From Clostridium ihumii AP5 (lineage in GTDB: Bacteria > Bacillota > Clostridia > Clostridiales > Clostridiaceae), in the NCBI RefSeq assembly GCF_000612845.1, contig NZ_CCAT010000045.1:186001-250000 (forward strand): a stretch of DNA of 64,000 bases, written 5' to 3'. This document shows positions 25,305-33,499 of the stretch, one piece after another; position 1 is the stretch's first letter; every line of letters starts with the position of its first letter. A program made the position numbers and the translations under genes. The notes below the pieces were generated by a model. It searched no databases and was not told the origin of the DNA. It saw only the letters and a program-made list of their open reading frames with translations.

Positions 25305-25350
25305 AAAATAATAGAAAGAGTCTATTTTTATATACCCTTTCTATTATTTT
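25305..25350. terminator. Terminator after the metallophosphoesterase
   Basis: AAAATAATAGAAAG (25305-25318) pairs perfectly with CTTTCTATTATTTT (25337-25350). Confidence 0.85.
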
Positions 25351-25361
25351 AATATATAGTA

Positions 25362-25675
25362 CTATTTCTTATTAATTTCTATTTTTATCTTTTCTACTGT
25401 TTTTAATATATTTTCAATTTGTTCTTGATTTTTTAGATTTTTCCTTGCATAATCCATTATATCTCTAATTGAGCTTAATGAATCATCAAATTTTTCATTC
25501 ATCCACTGGCATCTAGGAAATAACCATATATGTAAATGACCTGATTGTTCCTCCTGAATTATAGTTATATACTCATTCTTTCCTATTTTCTTGATAGCAT
25601 TTCTGGTTTCATATATAAGCTTTGATAATTCTAACATTTAACATCCCATTCATTATTTAAAAAATCTTTAATCAT
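25362..25675 (-). pseudogene. HIT family protein gene with internal deletion
   Basis: A good ribosome site (GGGGTGA) and ATG at 25675 start the peptide MIKDFLNNEWDVKC, which stops after 14 codons. A second frame, overlapping that stop, encodes 91 residues that match the C-terminal half of HIT proteins: YITIIQEEQSGHLHIWLFPR carries the last histidines of the HIT motif, then QWMNEKF. HIT proteins of this type are about 150-160 residues and begin much like the first peptide, so the middle has been lost out of frame. The second frame alone lacks the first His of the site. Confidence 0.7.
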
Positions 25676-25914
25676 TTTATCACCCCATCTTTTTAATCAT
25701 ATGCTATATATTAATATCAAAACTTTTTTATTTTTATCGAATTCTGTATAAAATTTTGTAACATTTGTGTTAATAAATTAATTTTTTTAATAAATATGTA
25801 AATAAAACTAATATATTAACTATAAATAACTATATAAGTTATTTTTTTCTATTATAATTTATGTACTTTTATGATAAATTAATATTATTTGAAATTATTT
25901 TTAGGAGGTTTATA

Positions 25915-26961
25915 ATGTACTTTTTATTAGTATTAACAATATTTACATTCATAGTTTTCTTTGCTTCATATATGATAGACTCTCGAAAACTTATAAATGG
26001 ATTTTTGTTTAATGTTTTTTTATTTACTGCTATGTTATCAACTGTATACATTGCATTTACCACTGGAAATCCATTTCTTATTGGTATAACTCTTATTTTT
26101 ATACTATTAGCTTTATTTATTTTTGCATTTGGAATTTACGCTCTTATTGTTGGATTGTTTATAAATGCTAAAATTCTTATAAGTCGTGAAGGTAAAAGAC
26201 TTTCTAATTTATTAACCTTCTTTATAGCTATGGGACTAGTTTTATATCTAATTTTAACTTTTGTATTATCAAAGAATGTATTTTCACCTGAAGTAAATAT
26301 TTTCTTTAGTAGTTTTACTTTTATAGCAATTTACTATTTCCTAGATGTATTTAATTTCTTAATGATATCTTTTATTTATCAATTTAATAAACCGAAGTTA
26401 AATCAAGATTTTATAATTGTTTTAGGTAGTGGACTAATAGGTGATAGAGTCCCACCACTTCTTGCCAGTCGTATTGACAAAGCTATAGCCTTTTATAACA
26501 AGCAAAGTAAAATTACAACTCCACCTAAGATTGTATTCTCTGGTGGACAAGGAAGTGACGAGAAAATTTCAGAAGCTTTAGCTATGCAAAAATATGCTAT
26601 TGATAAAGGAATTCCTTTCGAAAATACATTGATAGAAGATAAATCAACTACCACTTTTGAAAATATGAAGTTTTCAAAGCAAATAATGGATAATAGTACA
26701 GGTAAAAAATATAATAGTATTTTTGTTACAAATAATTTTCATTTATTTAGAGCTGCTTTATATGCAAAAATGGCTGGGTTAAAAAGTAATGGAATTGGAT
26801 CTAAAACAGCACTTTATTTTTTGCCTAATGCTTTAATTAGAGAATATATAGCTATTATGGTAATGCATAAGAAAAGACATATTATTGTAGTCTCTTCAAT
26901 TTTTATTTTAAGTTTAATTTCAGCCTTAGTTCAACATTTCTTTGTTGCACCTTATTTATAA
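25915..26961 (+). CDS. YdcF/DUF218 family membrane protein
   Basis: 348 residues. The ATG at 25915 follows AGGAGG; an in-frame ATG 54 bases earlier lacks a site. About five N-terminal membrane helices, then the DUF218 domain (about 160-300): DFIIVLGSGLIGDRVPPLLASRID, FSGGQGSDEKISEA, DKSTTTFENMKFSK. A last hydrophobic helix follows. DUF218 proteins are linked to envelope and lipid-carrier metabolism (SanA/ElyC), but the reaction is not known. Confidence 0.83.
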   Translation: MYFLLVLTIFTFIVFFASYMIDSRKLINGFLFNVFLFTAMLSTVYIAFTTGNPFLIGITLIFILLALFIFAFGIYALIVGLFINAKILISREGKRLSNLLTFFIAMGLVLYLILTFVLSKNVFSPEVNIFFSSFTFIAIYYFLDVFNFLMISFIYQFNKPKLNQDFIIVLGSGLIGDRVPPLLASRIDKAIAFYNKQSKITTPPKIVFSGGQGSDEKISEALAMQKYAIDKGIPFENTLIEDKSTTTFENMKFSKQIMDNSTGKKYNSIFVTNNFHLFRAALYAKMAGLKSNGIGSKTALYFLPNALIREYIAIMVMHKKRHIIVVSSIFILSLISALVQHFFVAPYL

Positions 26962-27008
26962 AATGAATTTAATAAGTTTTATAAAACTTATATTGTTGGA
27001 GGTTTTTT

Positions 27009-27464
27009 ATGATTAAAAATATCGCTCATGTTGGCTTAACTGTATCTGATATAAATCGTTCAATCGACTTTTATCAAAATACTTTAGGTTTAAAATTTAA
27101 GGGTCAAATGGTTATGGAGGGTGAATCTACTGATGCTCTGTTTGGATTAAAAAATTGCTCAGTTAAAGTTGCTTATCTTAATGGTAGCAATCATATTATG
27201 ACTCCACCCGTTGAGTTAATTCAATTTGCTTCTACAGATACAACTACTTTTAAAAATTCATTAACACAAACATCAATATCTGAATTATGTTTTTATGTAA
27301 AAAATATTGATAAAGTCTATGAGGACTTAATATCTAGAGGTGTTGAATTTTTATCAACTCCTCAATACTTTGATTTTACAAATCAAGGTTTTGGAAAAAG
27401 TAAAGCAGTTTATTTTAAAGATCCAGATGGCATAATTCTTGAACTTATGGAGTGTGTAGATTAA
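27009..27464 (+). CDS. VOC family (glyoxalase/dioxygenase-like) protein
   Basis: 151 residues with paired beta-alpha-beta-beta-beta modules: HVGLTVSDINRSIDFYQNTLGL and the C-terminal KAVYFKDPDGIILELME. His (residue 6-7 region) and Glu of the metal site are present. The substrate cannot be read; relatives include glyoxalase I and antibiotic-binding proteins. 47 bases after the DUF218 gene, ribosome site GGAGG. Confidence 0.85.
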   Translation: MIKNIAHVGLTVSDINRSIDFYQNTLGLKFKGQMVMEGESTDALFGLKNCSVKVAYLNGSNHIMTPPVELIQFASTDTTTFKNSLTQTSISELCFYVKNIDKVYEDLISRGVEFLSTPQYFDFTNQGFGKSKAVYFKDPDGIILELMECVD

Positions 27465-27469
27465 AAAAC

Positions 27470-27517
27470 ATAGGGATTAATTTCATTATTTAAATGAATT
27501 ATCCCTATATTTTTTTA
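27470..27517. terminator. Bidirectional terminator between VOC and fucosidase genes
   Basis: ATAGGGATTAATTTCATT (27470-27487) pairs with AATGAATTATCCCTAT (27493-27508), then T7. Confidence 0.88.
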
Positions 27518-28801
27518 AATAAGTTTAAGTTTTATAACTGTATCTATTTCATCTGGTAACTTTGAAGTTTTAAGATTTAAAAAAGCATCTTTAACAAACT
27601 CTTCTGCCATCCAAGGAAAATCAATCTCTATTTCGCTTCCATCTTTTAACAATGTTGCAAATTCAACTTTATTTCTCAAGTTATTTAAATTTACATAACC
27701 AATTCCTCTATCATATATATGACAATAAAGATTTTTCTCATTTTGAGTATAACGTCCCCATTCAGGTTTTGCATACATACTAGCCTTGCACTTATATATG
27801 CTTTCACCATTATACTTCATCCAATTACCTACTTCTTCTAATATATCTGAAGATTCTTTAGGAATTTCTCCATTTGCATCTGGTCCAACATTTAAAATTA
27901 AATTTCCATTTTTACTCACACATTCTACTAATGCCCTAACTATTTGTTTAGTACTTTTAAAATCTTTATCAAATGCTGAATAACCCCAATTGTTATTTAA
28001 AGTTATACAAGCCTCCCAAGGAACTTTATTTCCATTTTCATCAACAACTCCTTTTGGGGGAATTATTTGTTCTGGTGAATCAAAGTCTCCAGTATACGGT
28101 GATAAATTTGCTTTTTTTATATTTTTCTTATCATCTAATCTATTGTCTACTATAATATGTGGTTGGAGATCTCTAACCATTTTCATAAGCTTTGTAGCTT
28201 GCCATCTTTCACCAGTCATATCATCATATGAAAAATCAAACCACATAATATCTATCTTCCCATAGTTTGTAAGCAATTCTCTGACTTGGTTATGAAAATA
28301 CTTTACATAATTCTCAATTTTATGTGTCTTATTTTTAAATTCTTCATTATTTCTCATTGGATGATGTCTGTCACCATAAGCTGGATAATCTTCATGATGC
28401 CAATCTAATAATGAATAGTAAAGTCCAACTTTAATACCTTCCTCTCTAAAAGCCTCTACATATTCTTTAATTAAATCTCTTTTACATTTAGTATTGGTAG
28501 ACTTATATGTTGTATACTTTGAATCAAATAGACAAAATCCATCATGATGTTTTGCTGTCATAACTGCATACTTCATTCCAGCTCTTTTAGCTAGCTTTGC
28601 ATATTCCTTTGGATTATAATTTTTAGGATTGAATTCATTAAAGTACTTTTGATACTCTTCATTTGTTATATTCTTTTGTGACCTTATCCATTCTCCTAAA
28701 GCTGGTATTGCATACAATCCCCAATGTATAAACATACCAAACCTTGCTTCTTGAAACCACAATGTTCTCTCTTCTCTCTCTAGATAAATATTATTTTCCA
28801 T
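27515..28801 (-). CDS. Alpha-L-fucosidase (GH29)
   Basis: 428 residues from the ATG at 28801 (GGGGGAAG upstream). No signal peptide, so it is cytoplasmic. GH29 blocks: ARFGMFIHWGLYAIP, YAVMTAKHHDGFCLFDS, and KIDIMWFDFSYDD, where the Asp of WFD is the expected nucleophile. It releases L-fucose from glycans such as host mucin or milk oligosaccharides. No fucose transport or catabolism genes are adjacent. Confidence 0.92.
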   Translation of the reverse strand: MENNIYLEREERTLWFQEARFGMFIHWGLYAIPALGEWIRSQKNITNEEYQKYFNEFNPKNYNPKEYAKLAKRAGMKYAVMTAKHHDGFCLFDSKYTTYKSTNTKCKRDLIKEYVEAFREEGIKVGLYYSLLDWHHEDYPAYGDRHHPMRNNEEFKNKTHKIENYVKYFHNQVRELLTNYGKIDIMWFDFSYDDMTGERWQATKLMKMVRDLQPHIIVDNRLDDKKNIKKANLSPYTGDFDSPEQIIPPKGVVDENGNKVPWEACITLNNNWGYSAFDKDFKSTKQIVRALVECVSKNGNLILNVGPDANGEIPKESSDILEEVGNWMKYNGESIYKCKASMYAKPEWGRYTQNEKNLYCHIYDRGIGYVNLNNLRNKVEFATLLKDGSEIEIDFPWMAEEFVKDAFLNLKTSKLPDEIDTVIKLKLI

Positions 28802-28954
28802 CCTACTTCCCCCATTCCCCATAATTACAGACTCTCTTATTAAATTTTATCAATAAATACTATTCATTACATCAGAAATATATTAAATTAAATAATTGTT
28901 AATTTATATAAAGATTTATTATAATTTCAAATAAAAAAACAACAATATAAATAA

Positions 28955-28980
28955 AGTAGGGCATAATATTACACCCTACT
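28955..28980 (-). terminator. Terminator of the holin gene
   Basis: AGTAGGG (28955-28961) pairs with CCCTACT (28974-28980); on the minus strand TTTATTTAT follows. Confidence 0.75.
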
Positions 28981-28990
28981 AGATTTCTAT

Positions 28991-29323
28991 CTATATTTTA
29001 TTATCATTATTTTCACTTTTATTACTGTTTTCATTTCCACATTCACTACAAACCATTTTACCGTTAACTAACACATGCTTAGTAAGTTTATTGCAATGAT
29101 CACATTGTATCATATCATCACCATATCCTTTAGTATTAGTATCAGGATTTGATAATATACCTAATAAAACTAAAATAGTACATATTGCAGTTACAACTCC
29201 TGTAACTGCTTGTTTGTCCACATTTACATTTAAAAGTACTAATATAGTAATAATTTGTGATACTATACTCATTATAACGGATGGATTTTTTAACCTTTGT
29301 AATATAATCTTTATTTGTTCCAT
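28991..29323 (-). CDS. Phage-type holin with C-terminal zinc ribbon
   Basis: 110 residues from the ATG at 29323 (AGGAG upstream). Two membrane helices (VIMSIVSQIITILVLL and GVVTAICTILVLLGIL) followed by NPDTNTKGYGDD, the motif that ends phi-LC3-type holins. The extra C-terminus has CDHCNKL and CSECGNE, a CxxC-x16-CxxC zinc-ribbon pattern, then an Asn/Ser/Glu-rich tail. No phage genes flank it, so it may be a domesticated holin used for lysozyme or toxin release. Confidence 0.75.
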   Translation of the reverse strand: MEQIKIILQRLKNPSVIMSIVSQIITILVLLNVNVDKQAVTGVVTAICTILVLLGILSNPDTNTKGYGDDMIQCDHCNKLTKHVLVNGKMVCSECGNENSNKSENNDNKI

Positions 29324-29440
29324 TATTATCACTCCTGTAATTAACTATAACTAAAATCTAATTGCTATAGCATATTATTAATATATTCTTCATCAATTCA
29401 ATTCGATACTGTTAATTACAAAAGTTATTTTTTAATGTGT

Positions 29441-29986
29441 TTATGCTTTTAAAATCCAATTACTCCTGAATAATCCATAATTATATAAATCATATCTTTT
29501 TCCATCTCTATATATAAATTCTCTATTTACTCCTTCTCTTTCAAATCCTATTTTTTCATACAACTTAATTGCTGAAAAATTATATTCTAACACAGTTAAC
29601 CATATTTTATAAAAATTAAATTCTCTAAATCCAAATTCAATGGCTAACTGCATAGCCTCTTCGCCAATGCCCATTCCTCTATACTTTTCATTTCCTATAC
29701 CTATGTATATAAGTGCTGTACCATTATTCCAAAGAATATTTTCAAATCCTGTAACTCCTATAAATTCACCACTTTCAATATCCCTTATAGCAAAAATATA
29801 CTGTTCATTGGAATTTGTAACTTCATAAACTATTTTTTCTACTTCTTCTGTTGTTTTAGGAACTGCACTTATAACATCATAATGTCTCATAAAATTAGTA
29901 TCATTATACCATTCTGTAAATTTAGGTATATCTTTCTTTTCTATAGCCGTAAGTTTTATTCTTTTTCCTTGTAATAAATTTTTCAT
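29441..29986 (-). CDS. GNAT family N-acetyltransferase (RimJ/RimL-like)
   Basis: 181 residues. GNEKYRGMGIGEEAMQLAIEFGF is the acetyl-CoA loop and YNFSAIKLYEKIGFEREGVNRE the C-terminal block. The N-terminal RIKLTAIEKKDIPKFTEWYND is typical of the RimJ/RimL group. AAAGG precedes ATG. It lies 23 bases after the DUF2156 gene, so the two are probably cotranscribed. Confidence 0.88.
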   Translation of the reverse strand: MKNLLQGKRIKLTAIEKKDIPKFTEWYNDTNFMRHYDVISAVPKTTEEVEKIVYEVTNSNEQYIFAIRDIESGEFIGVTGFENILWNNGTALIYIGIGNEKYRGMGIGEEAMQLAIEFGFREFNFYKIWLTVLEYNFSAIKLYEKIGFEREGVNREFIYRDGKRYDLYNYGLFRSNWILKA

Positions 29987-30009
29987 AAAATCAACCTTTC
30001 ATATTAAAA

Positions 30010-30906
30010 TTACCAATTTAAAATAAACTTCTTTTCAAGTTTTACTGGATAATATGCCATTTTAGCTTTTCTCATCCCTTCGATACCTAAGTCTTGTTCT
30101 CTATTAATTATCTTAACATCACTAAAATAATCCATAATGAAAGTTCTATTTATAAAACTATAGATCCCTCTATAGTCTATATCACCTTTTTCTATATGTA
30201 TAATAGCTAAATTATTATTTAATTTTTCACCCACAGTAACTCCAACCACTTTATTATCTACATAAGTAGCAATTCCCTTTAAATTTAGAAATTCAATATT
30301 TCTTAAAATATTTTTTATCCCTAAATTTTCATAATAGAGTATTTCATCTTTATGTTCATTTTTATTAAACCACTCATTAGCTACTTCAATTACATCTTCA
30401 ATTATTTCTTTACTATTTATTTCTTTAACTTCATACTCATATTTCTTTACAAAAGCATTATAATGATTTTTCTTTTTATGAAGTTTCTTTCCTGAAAGAC
30501 TTATAAGTTTCTCTGATTCATATAAATAATCAAAGTTATCTCTATCCTCTTCAATTTGAACTTTTTCATGATTTGTAAGGATTACTTTTGTTTTTTCTAC
30601 AAACTCTTCATCTAAATCCTTAAATATATATTTCATATTGTTATTTTCTTTATAATTCTTTAATTCCTCTAATATAACTTCTAAGTCTTCATCTTTATAA
30701 CCTAATGGCTGCATAAAATGATAGTTACCTTCAAAGTCTTTTTTCTTAATTATCAATGCATCCATATAAATTGTATATTGAACATCACATGCATCTTTCC
30801 ATATATATAATGTAGTAAATGAATACTCACAACTTAAAAAATTGTACGGATATATATAATTTTCAAATAAACTCTTGTCTTCTAATTCAAGTTTTTTAAA
30901 ATTCAT
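30010..30906 (-). CDS. DUF2156 domain protein
   Basis: 298 residues from the ATG at 30906 (AAAGG eight bases upstream). Blocks FENYIYPYNFLSCEYSFTTLYIW and AIIHIEKGDIDYRGIYSFIN match DUF2156, the double-GNAT fold found in the cytoplasmic part of lysyl-phosphatidylglycerol synthases. The protein has no membrane helices, so it is a stand-alone form, perhaps an aminoacyl-tRNA-dependent or acyl transferase. First of two genes with a GNAT. Confidence 0.8.
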   Translation of the reverse strand: MNFKKLELEDKSLFENYIYPYNFLSCEYSFTTLYIWKDACDVQYTIYMDALIIKKKDFEGNYHFMQPLGYKDEDLEVILEELKNYKENNNMKYIFKDLDEEFVEKTKVILTNHEKVQIEEDRDNFDYLYESEKLISLSGKKLHKKKNHYNAFVKKYEYEVKEINSKEIIEDVIEVANEWFNKNEHKDEILYYENLGIKNILRNIEFLNLKGIATYVDNKVVGVTVGEKLNNNLAIIHIEKGDIDYRGIYSFINRTFIMDYFSDVKIINREQDLGIEGMRKAKMAYYPVKLEKKFILNW

Positions 30907-31137
30907 CTCATCAACCTTTCCCATATTAAGCAAAAACATTTGTAAATAATTTTCATATCTTGGTTAATAATTCAAATTAATTAATATTTAACCTTTATTA
31001 ATAATCTTTATTAATTATTTTAACACATATTTTATATTTTTGTTTATAAGATTGAAAATTATTTATTTTTACTTTTTTTCTACTACTTATTACATAGAAA
31101 TCAAATTTCTAAAACCAATACTGTGCAATATAATAAA

Positions 31138-31177
31138 ACTAGATTTATTTAACCTTATACAGTTAAATAAATCTAGT
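31138..31177 (-). terminator. Terminator of the TudS-related gene
   Basis: ACTAGATTTATTTAAC (31138-31153) pairs perfectly with GTTAAATAAATCTAGT (31162-31177). Confidence 0.85.
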
Positions 31178-31225
31178 AATATACATGTTTCTTTATGCCA
31201 ATATTTTATTTTTTAATTTGATATA

Positions 31226-31834
31226 TTATTTTTTTTCTAAGAATTTTTCTAAATGCCTATATTCTTTAGGCACATTAAATAAATCATATAATTGATTGAA
31301 AAATCTTATACTTTTTTCTGAGTCAATACTTTCTTTTACCGGTGCCTCTAAATAAGGAATATTTATTCCTTTTTCCTTTAACATTTCATCTAAAACACTA
31401 GTCATAACACCATAAACACCATCACCTTCTTTAGCATCTGGATCAGGATTCATAGATTCTGTTTTATATTTATTTGTTTTATGTTTTCCCCAATATATAC
31501 TGCAAGTTGGACTTGATTGTACACCTATGTAACATAATGGTGTATTATCATTATTTTTTAATTCACATATCATATCCACATAAGACTCTAATTCTTTTCT
31601 GCAATGCTTTCTAAAAAATATATTATCATATTGCTGTCTCCCTTGAGGGTTTCTTAAATATCCCATAGCCGTAAACTCAGGGCATGGCAATTGAATAATA
31701 CTAATATTTTTATCCAAGAAATAATCAACTATTTTTTTGCATAATCCAAAGCTTTTTCCTAATAAATGTACTCTAGTTCCAGGGTTCAATAAACAATGTG
31801 ATATTATAACAAAATAGCGCGGTTTTTTAGACAT
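31226..31834 (-). CDS. TudS-related (DUF523-like) putative desulfidase
   Basis: 202 residues. Cys residues in VIISHCLLNPGTRV, IIQLPCPEFTAMG and VQSSPTCSIYWG fit the three-Cys iron-sulfur site of thiouracil desulfidase relatives; the sequence most resembles the clostridial CD3072-type subgroup. If active it would remove sulfur from a thiolated base or similar compound. Single gene, GGAAGGA before ATG. Confidence 0.75.
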   Translation of the reverse strand: MSKKPRYFVIISHCLLNPGTRVHLLGKSFGLCKKIVDYFLDKNISIIQLPCPEFTAMGYLRNPQGRQQYDNIFFRKHCRKELESYVDMICELKNNDNTPLCYIGVQSSPTCSIYWGKHKTNKYKTESMNPDPDAKEGDGVYGVMTSVLDEMLKEKGINIPYLEAPVKESIDSEKSIRFFNQLYDLFNVPKEYRHLEKFLEKK

Positions 31835-31922
31835 ATAATAAATCCTTCCTTAAATATTTTATTATATAATTATTTTTTTCTAATATTATTAAAATATCCT
31901 AGAAGTATTTTCTATATAAAAT

Positions 31923-31960
31923 ATAAATGCTGTTAATAACCTTTTATTAACAGCATTTAT
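31923..31960 (-). terminator. Terminator after the small membrane protein gene
   Basis: ATAAATGCTGTTAATA (31923-31938) pairs perfectly with TATTAACAGCATTTAT (31945-31960). Confidence 0.85.
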
Positions 31961-31975
31961 AAATAATATTATTAT

Positions 31976-32266
31976 TTAACTTTGAGACTTCTCTAGAATC
32001 AAACTAACAGTTATTCCACATATAATTAATATTGACATAACTAACTCCATATAATTTTCTAAAAATAAATTAGCAATTGCTCCAAGTATAATTATTGTTC
32101 CCATTACTAAATTTGTTGTATTCTTTATCTTAACAGTTGAACTAATTTTTTCTAGTCCTTTATAAATTACTAGGCCACCAATAATGGCCATACCTAAACA
32201 ATTTATAAAGCTACCATATTGGAATTTTGTAATAAATATAGCACTAATAAGTACCATAAAAAACAT
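31976..32266 (-). CDS. Hypothetical membrane protein
   Basis: 96 residues, three to four hydrophobic segments (FFMVLISAIFIT, CLGMAIIGGLVIY, LVMGTIIILGAIANLF, LVMSILIICGITVSLIL). No family recognised. The ribosome site is weak (TAGGT about ten bases before ATG), so the start is uncertain. It has its own terminator. Confidence 0.6.
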   Translation of the reverse strand: MFFMVLISAIFITKFQYGSFINCLGMAIIGGLVIYKGLEKISSTVKIKNTTNLVMGTIIILGAIANLFLENYMELVMSILIICGITVSLILEKSQS

Positions 32267-32492
32267 TTATATTTTACCTATAATATACTGATTTAATTTA
32301 GTATATCCCTTCTTTTTATTTTATCCTATCTATAACTTTTACTTAAATACTATTTTTAAATTTTCATGAATTCAACTCTCCTATTTATTATAATATATTT
32401 GCATAAATTTATCCAATAAATTCCTTTATTTTGATATATCATTTAAAAATCTTGTGCTAACACATATTGTTCTTTAAATTTATATAAAATAA

Positions 32493-32530
32493 AAAACTAT
32501 CTAAAATAAAATTTTTCTTTAGATAGTTTT
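32493..32530 (-). terminator. Terminator of the ABC importer operon
   Basis: AAAACTATCTAAA (32493-32505) pairs with TTTAGATAGTTTT (32518-32530). Confidence 0.85.
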
Positions 32531-32542
32531 AATTTATTATAT

Positions 32543-33499
32543 TTATTCTTCAAATGAGCCACATTTAGAAAACTCTAGATATATTTCTTCATTTACTTCA
32601 TAAAATTCATTTTGAACATTTGTTTCTTTTACATTTATAATTCCCTGTTCTGTTTGAACTATATAAGTTAAATATGACCCCATAAATATTCTAGAAATTA
32701 TTTTACCTTTTAAATTTCCTGAACTTTTATTAATCTTTATATGTTCTGGTCTTACAAATATACTTTTACCATTTCCATCTTTTATAATGTTAGAATTTCC
32801 TATAAAATCAAGTACAAAACTATTGACTGGTCTATTATATATCTCTTCTGGTGTTCCTATTTGCTCAAGCTTTCCACCATTCATAACAGCTATCTTATCC
32901 GAAATACTTAATGCTTCCTCTTGATCATGAGTTACAAAAATCATAGTTATATTAAATTGTTTTTGCAATGCTTTAATTTCTTCTCTCATTTTCACTCTTA
33001 GCTTTGCATCAAGATTGCTTAATGGCTCATCAAGTAATAATACCTTAGGTTTTACTATAAGTGATCTTATTAGTGCAACTCTTTGCTGTTGTCCACCACT
33101 TAGTTGTCCTATTTTTTTATTTTTATGTTCTAATAAGTCAACAATATCTAAATATTTCTCTCCTTCTTTTATAGCTTCTCTTTTTTTATATCCTTTAAAT
33201 TTCAATCCGTATATAACATTTTCTAAAACTGTCATATGAGGAAAAAGTGCATAAGATTGAAAAACAGTAGATACTGGTCTATGCTCTGGCTCTAAAGATG
33301 TCATTTCTTCACTATCTATTTGTATGCTTCCACAATCCTCTTTTAAAAATCCACCAATAAGTTTAAGTGCAGTTGTTTTTCCACAACCTGATGGACCAAG
33401 TAAACATAATAATTCTCCCTTTTTTATGTCTAGCGTTAAATTATCTAAAACCTTTTTATCCCCAAAGCTTTTACTCAATTTACTCAATTTAAGATACAT
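32543..33499 (-). CDS. ABC importer ATP-binding protein (iron/phosphonate/sugar-phosphate type)
   Basis: 318 residues. Walker A GPSGCGKTT, Q-loop VFQSYALFPHMTVLENV, signature LSGGQQQRVALIRSL, Walker B VLLLDEPLSNLDAKLR, H-loop VTHDQEEA. The C-terminal part (about 240-318) is a TOBE-like regulatory domain. The MalK/PotA/FbpC-type layout goes with the fused permease and lipoprotein encoded upstream. Starts 11 bases inside the permease gene. Confidence 0.92.
   Translation of the reverse strand: MYLKLSKLSKSFGDKKVLDNLTLDIKKGELLCLLGPSGCGKTTALKLIGGFLKEDCGSIQIDSEEMTSLEPEHRPVSTVFQSYALFPHMTVLENVIYGLKFKGYKKREAIKEGEKYLDIVDLLEHKNKKIGQLSGGQQQRVALIRSLIVKPKVLLLDEPLSNLDAKLRVKMREEIKALQKQFNITMIFVTHDQEEALSISDKIAVMNGGKLEQIGTPEEIYNRPVNSFVLDFIGNSNIIKDGNGKSIFVRPEHIKINKSSGNLKGKIISRIFMGSYLTYIVQTEQGIINVKETNVQNEFYEVNEEIYLEFSKCGSFEE

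Noticed and set aside
10673-29323. A prophage, suggested by a GH25 lysin and a holin
   Set aside because: The two genes are 17 kb apart and no structural, packaging, integrase or replication genes lie between them.
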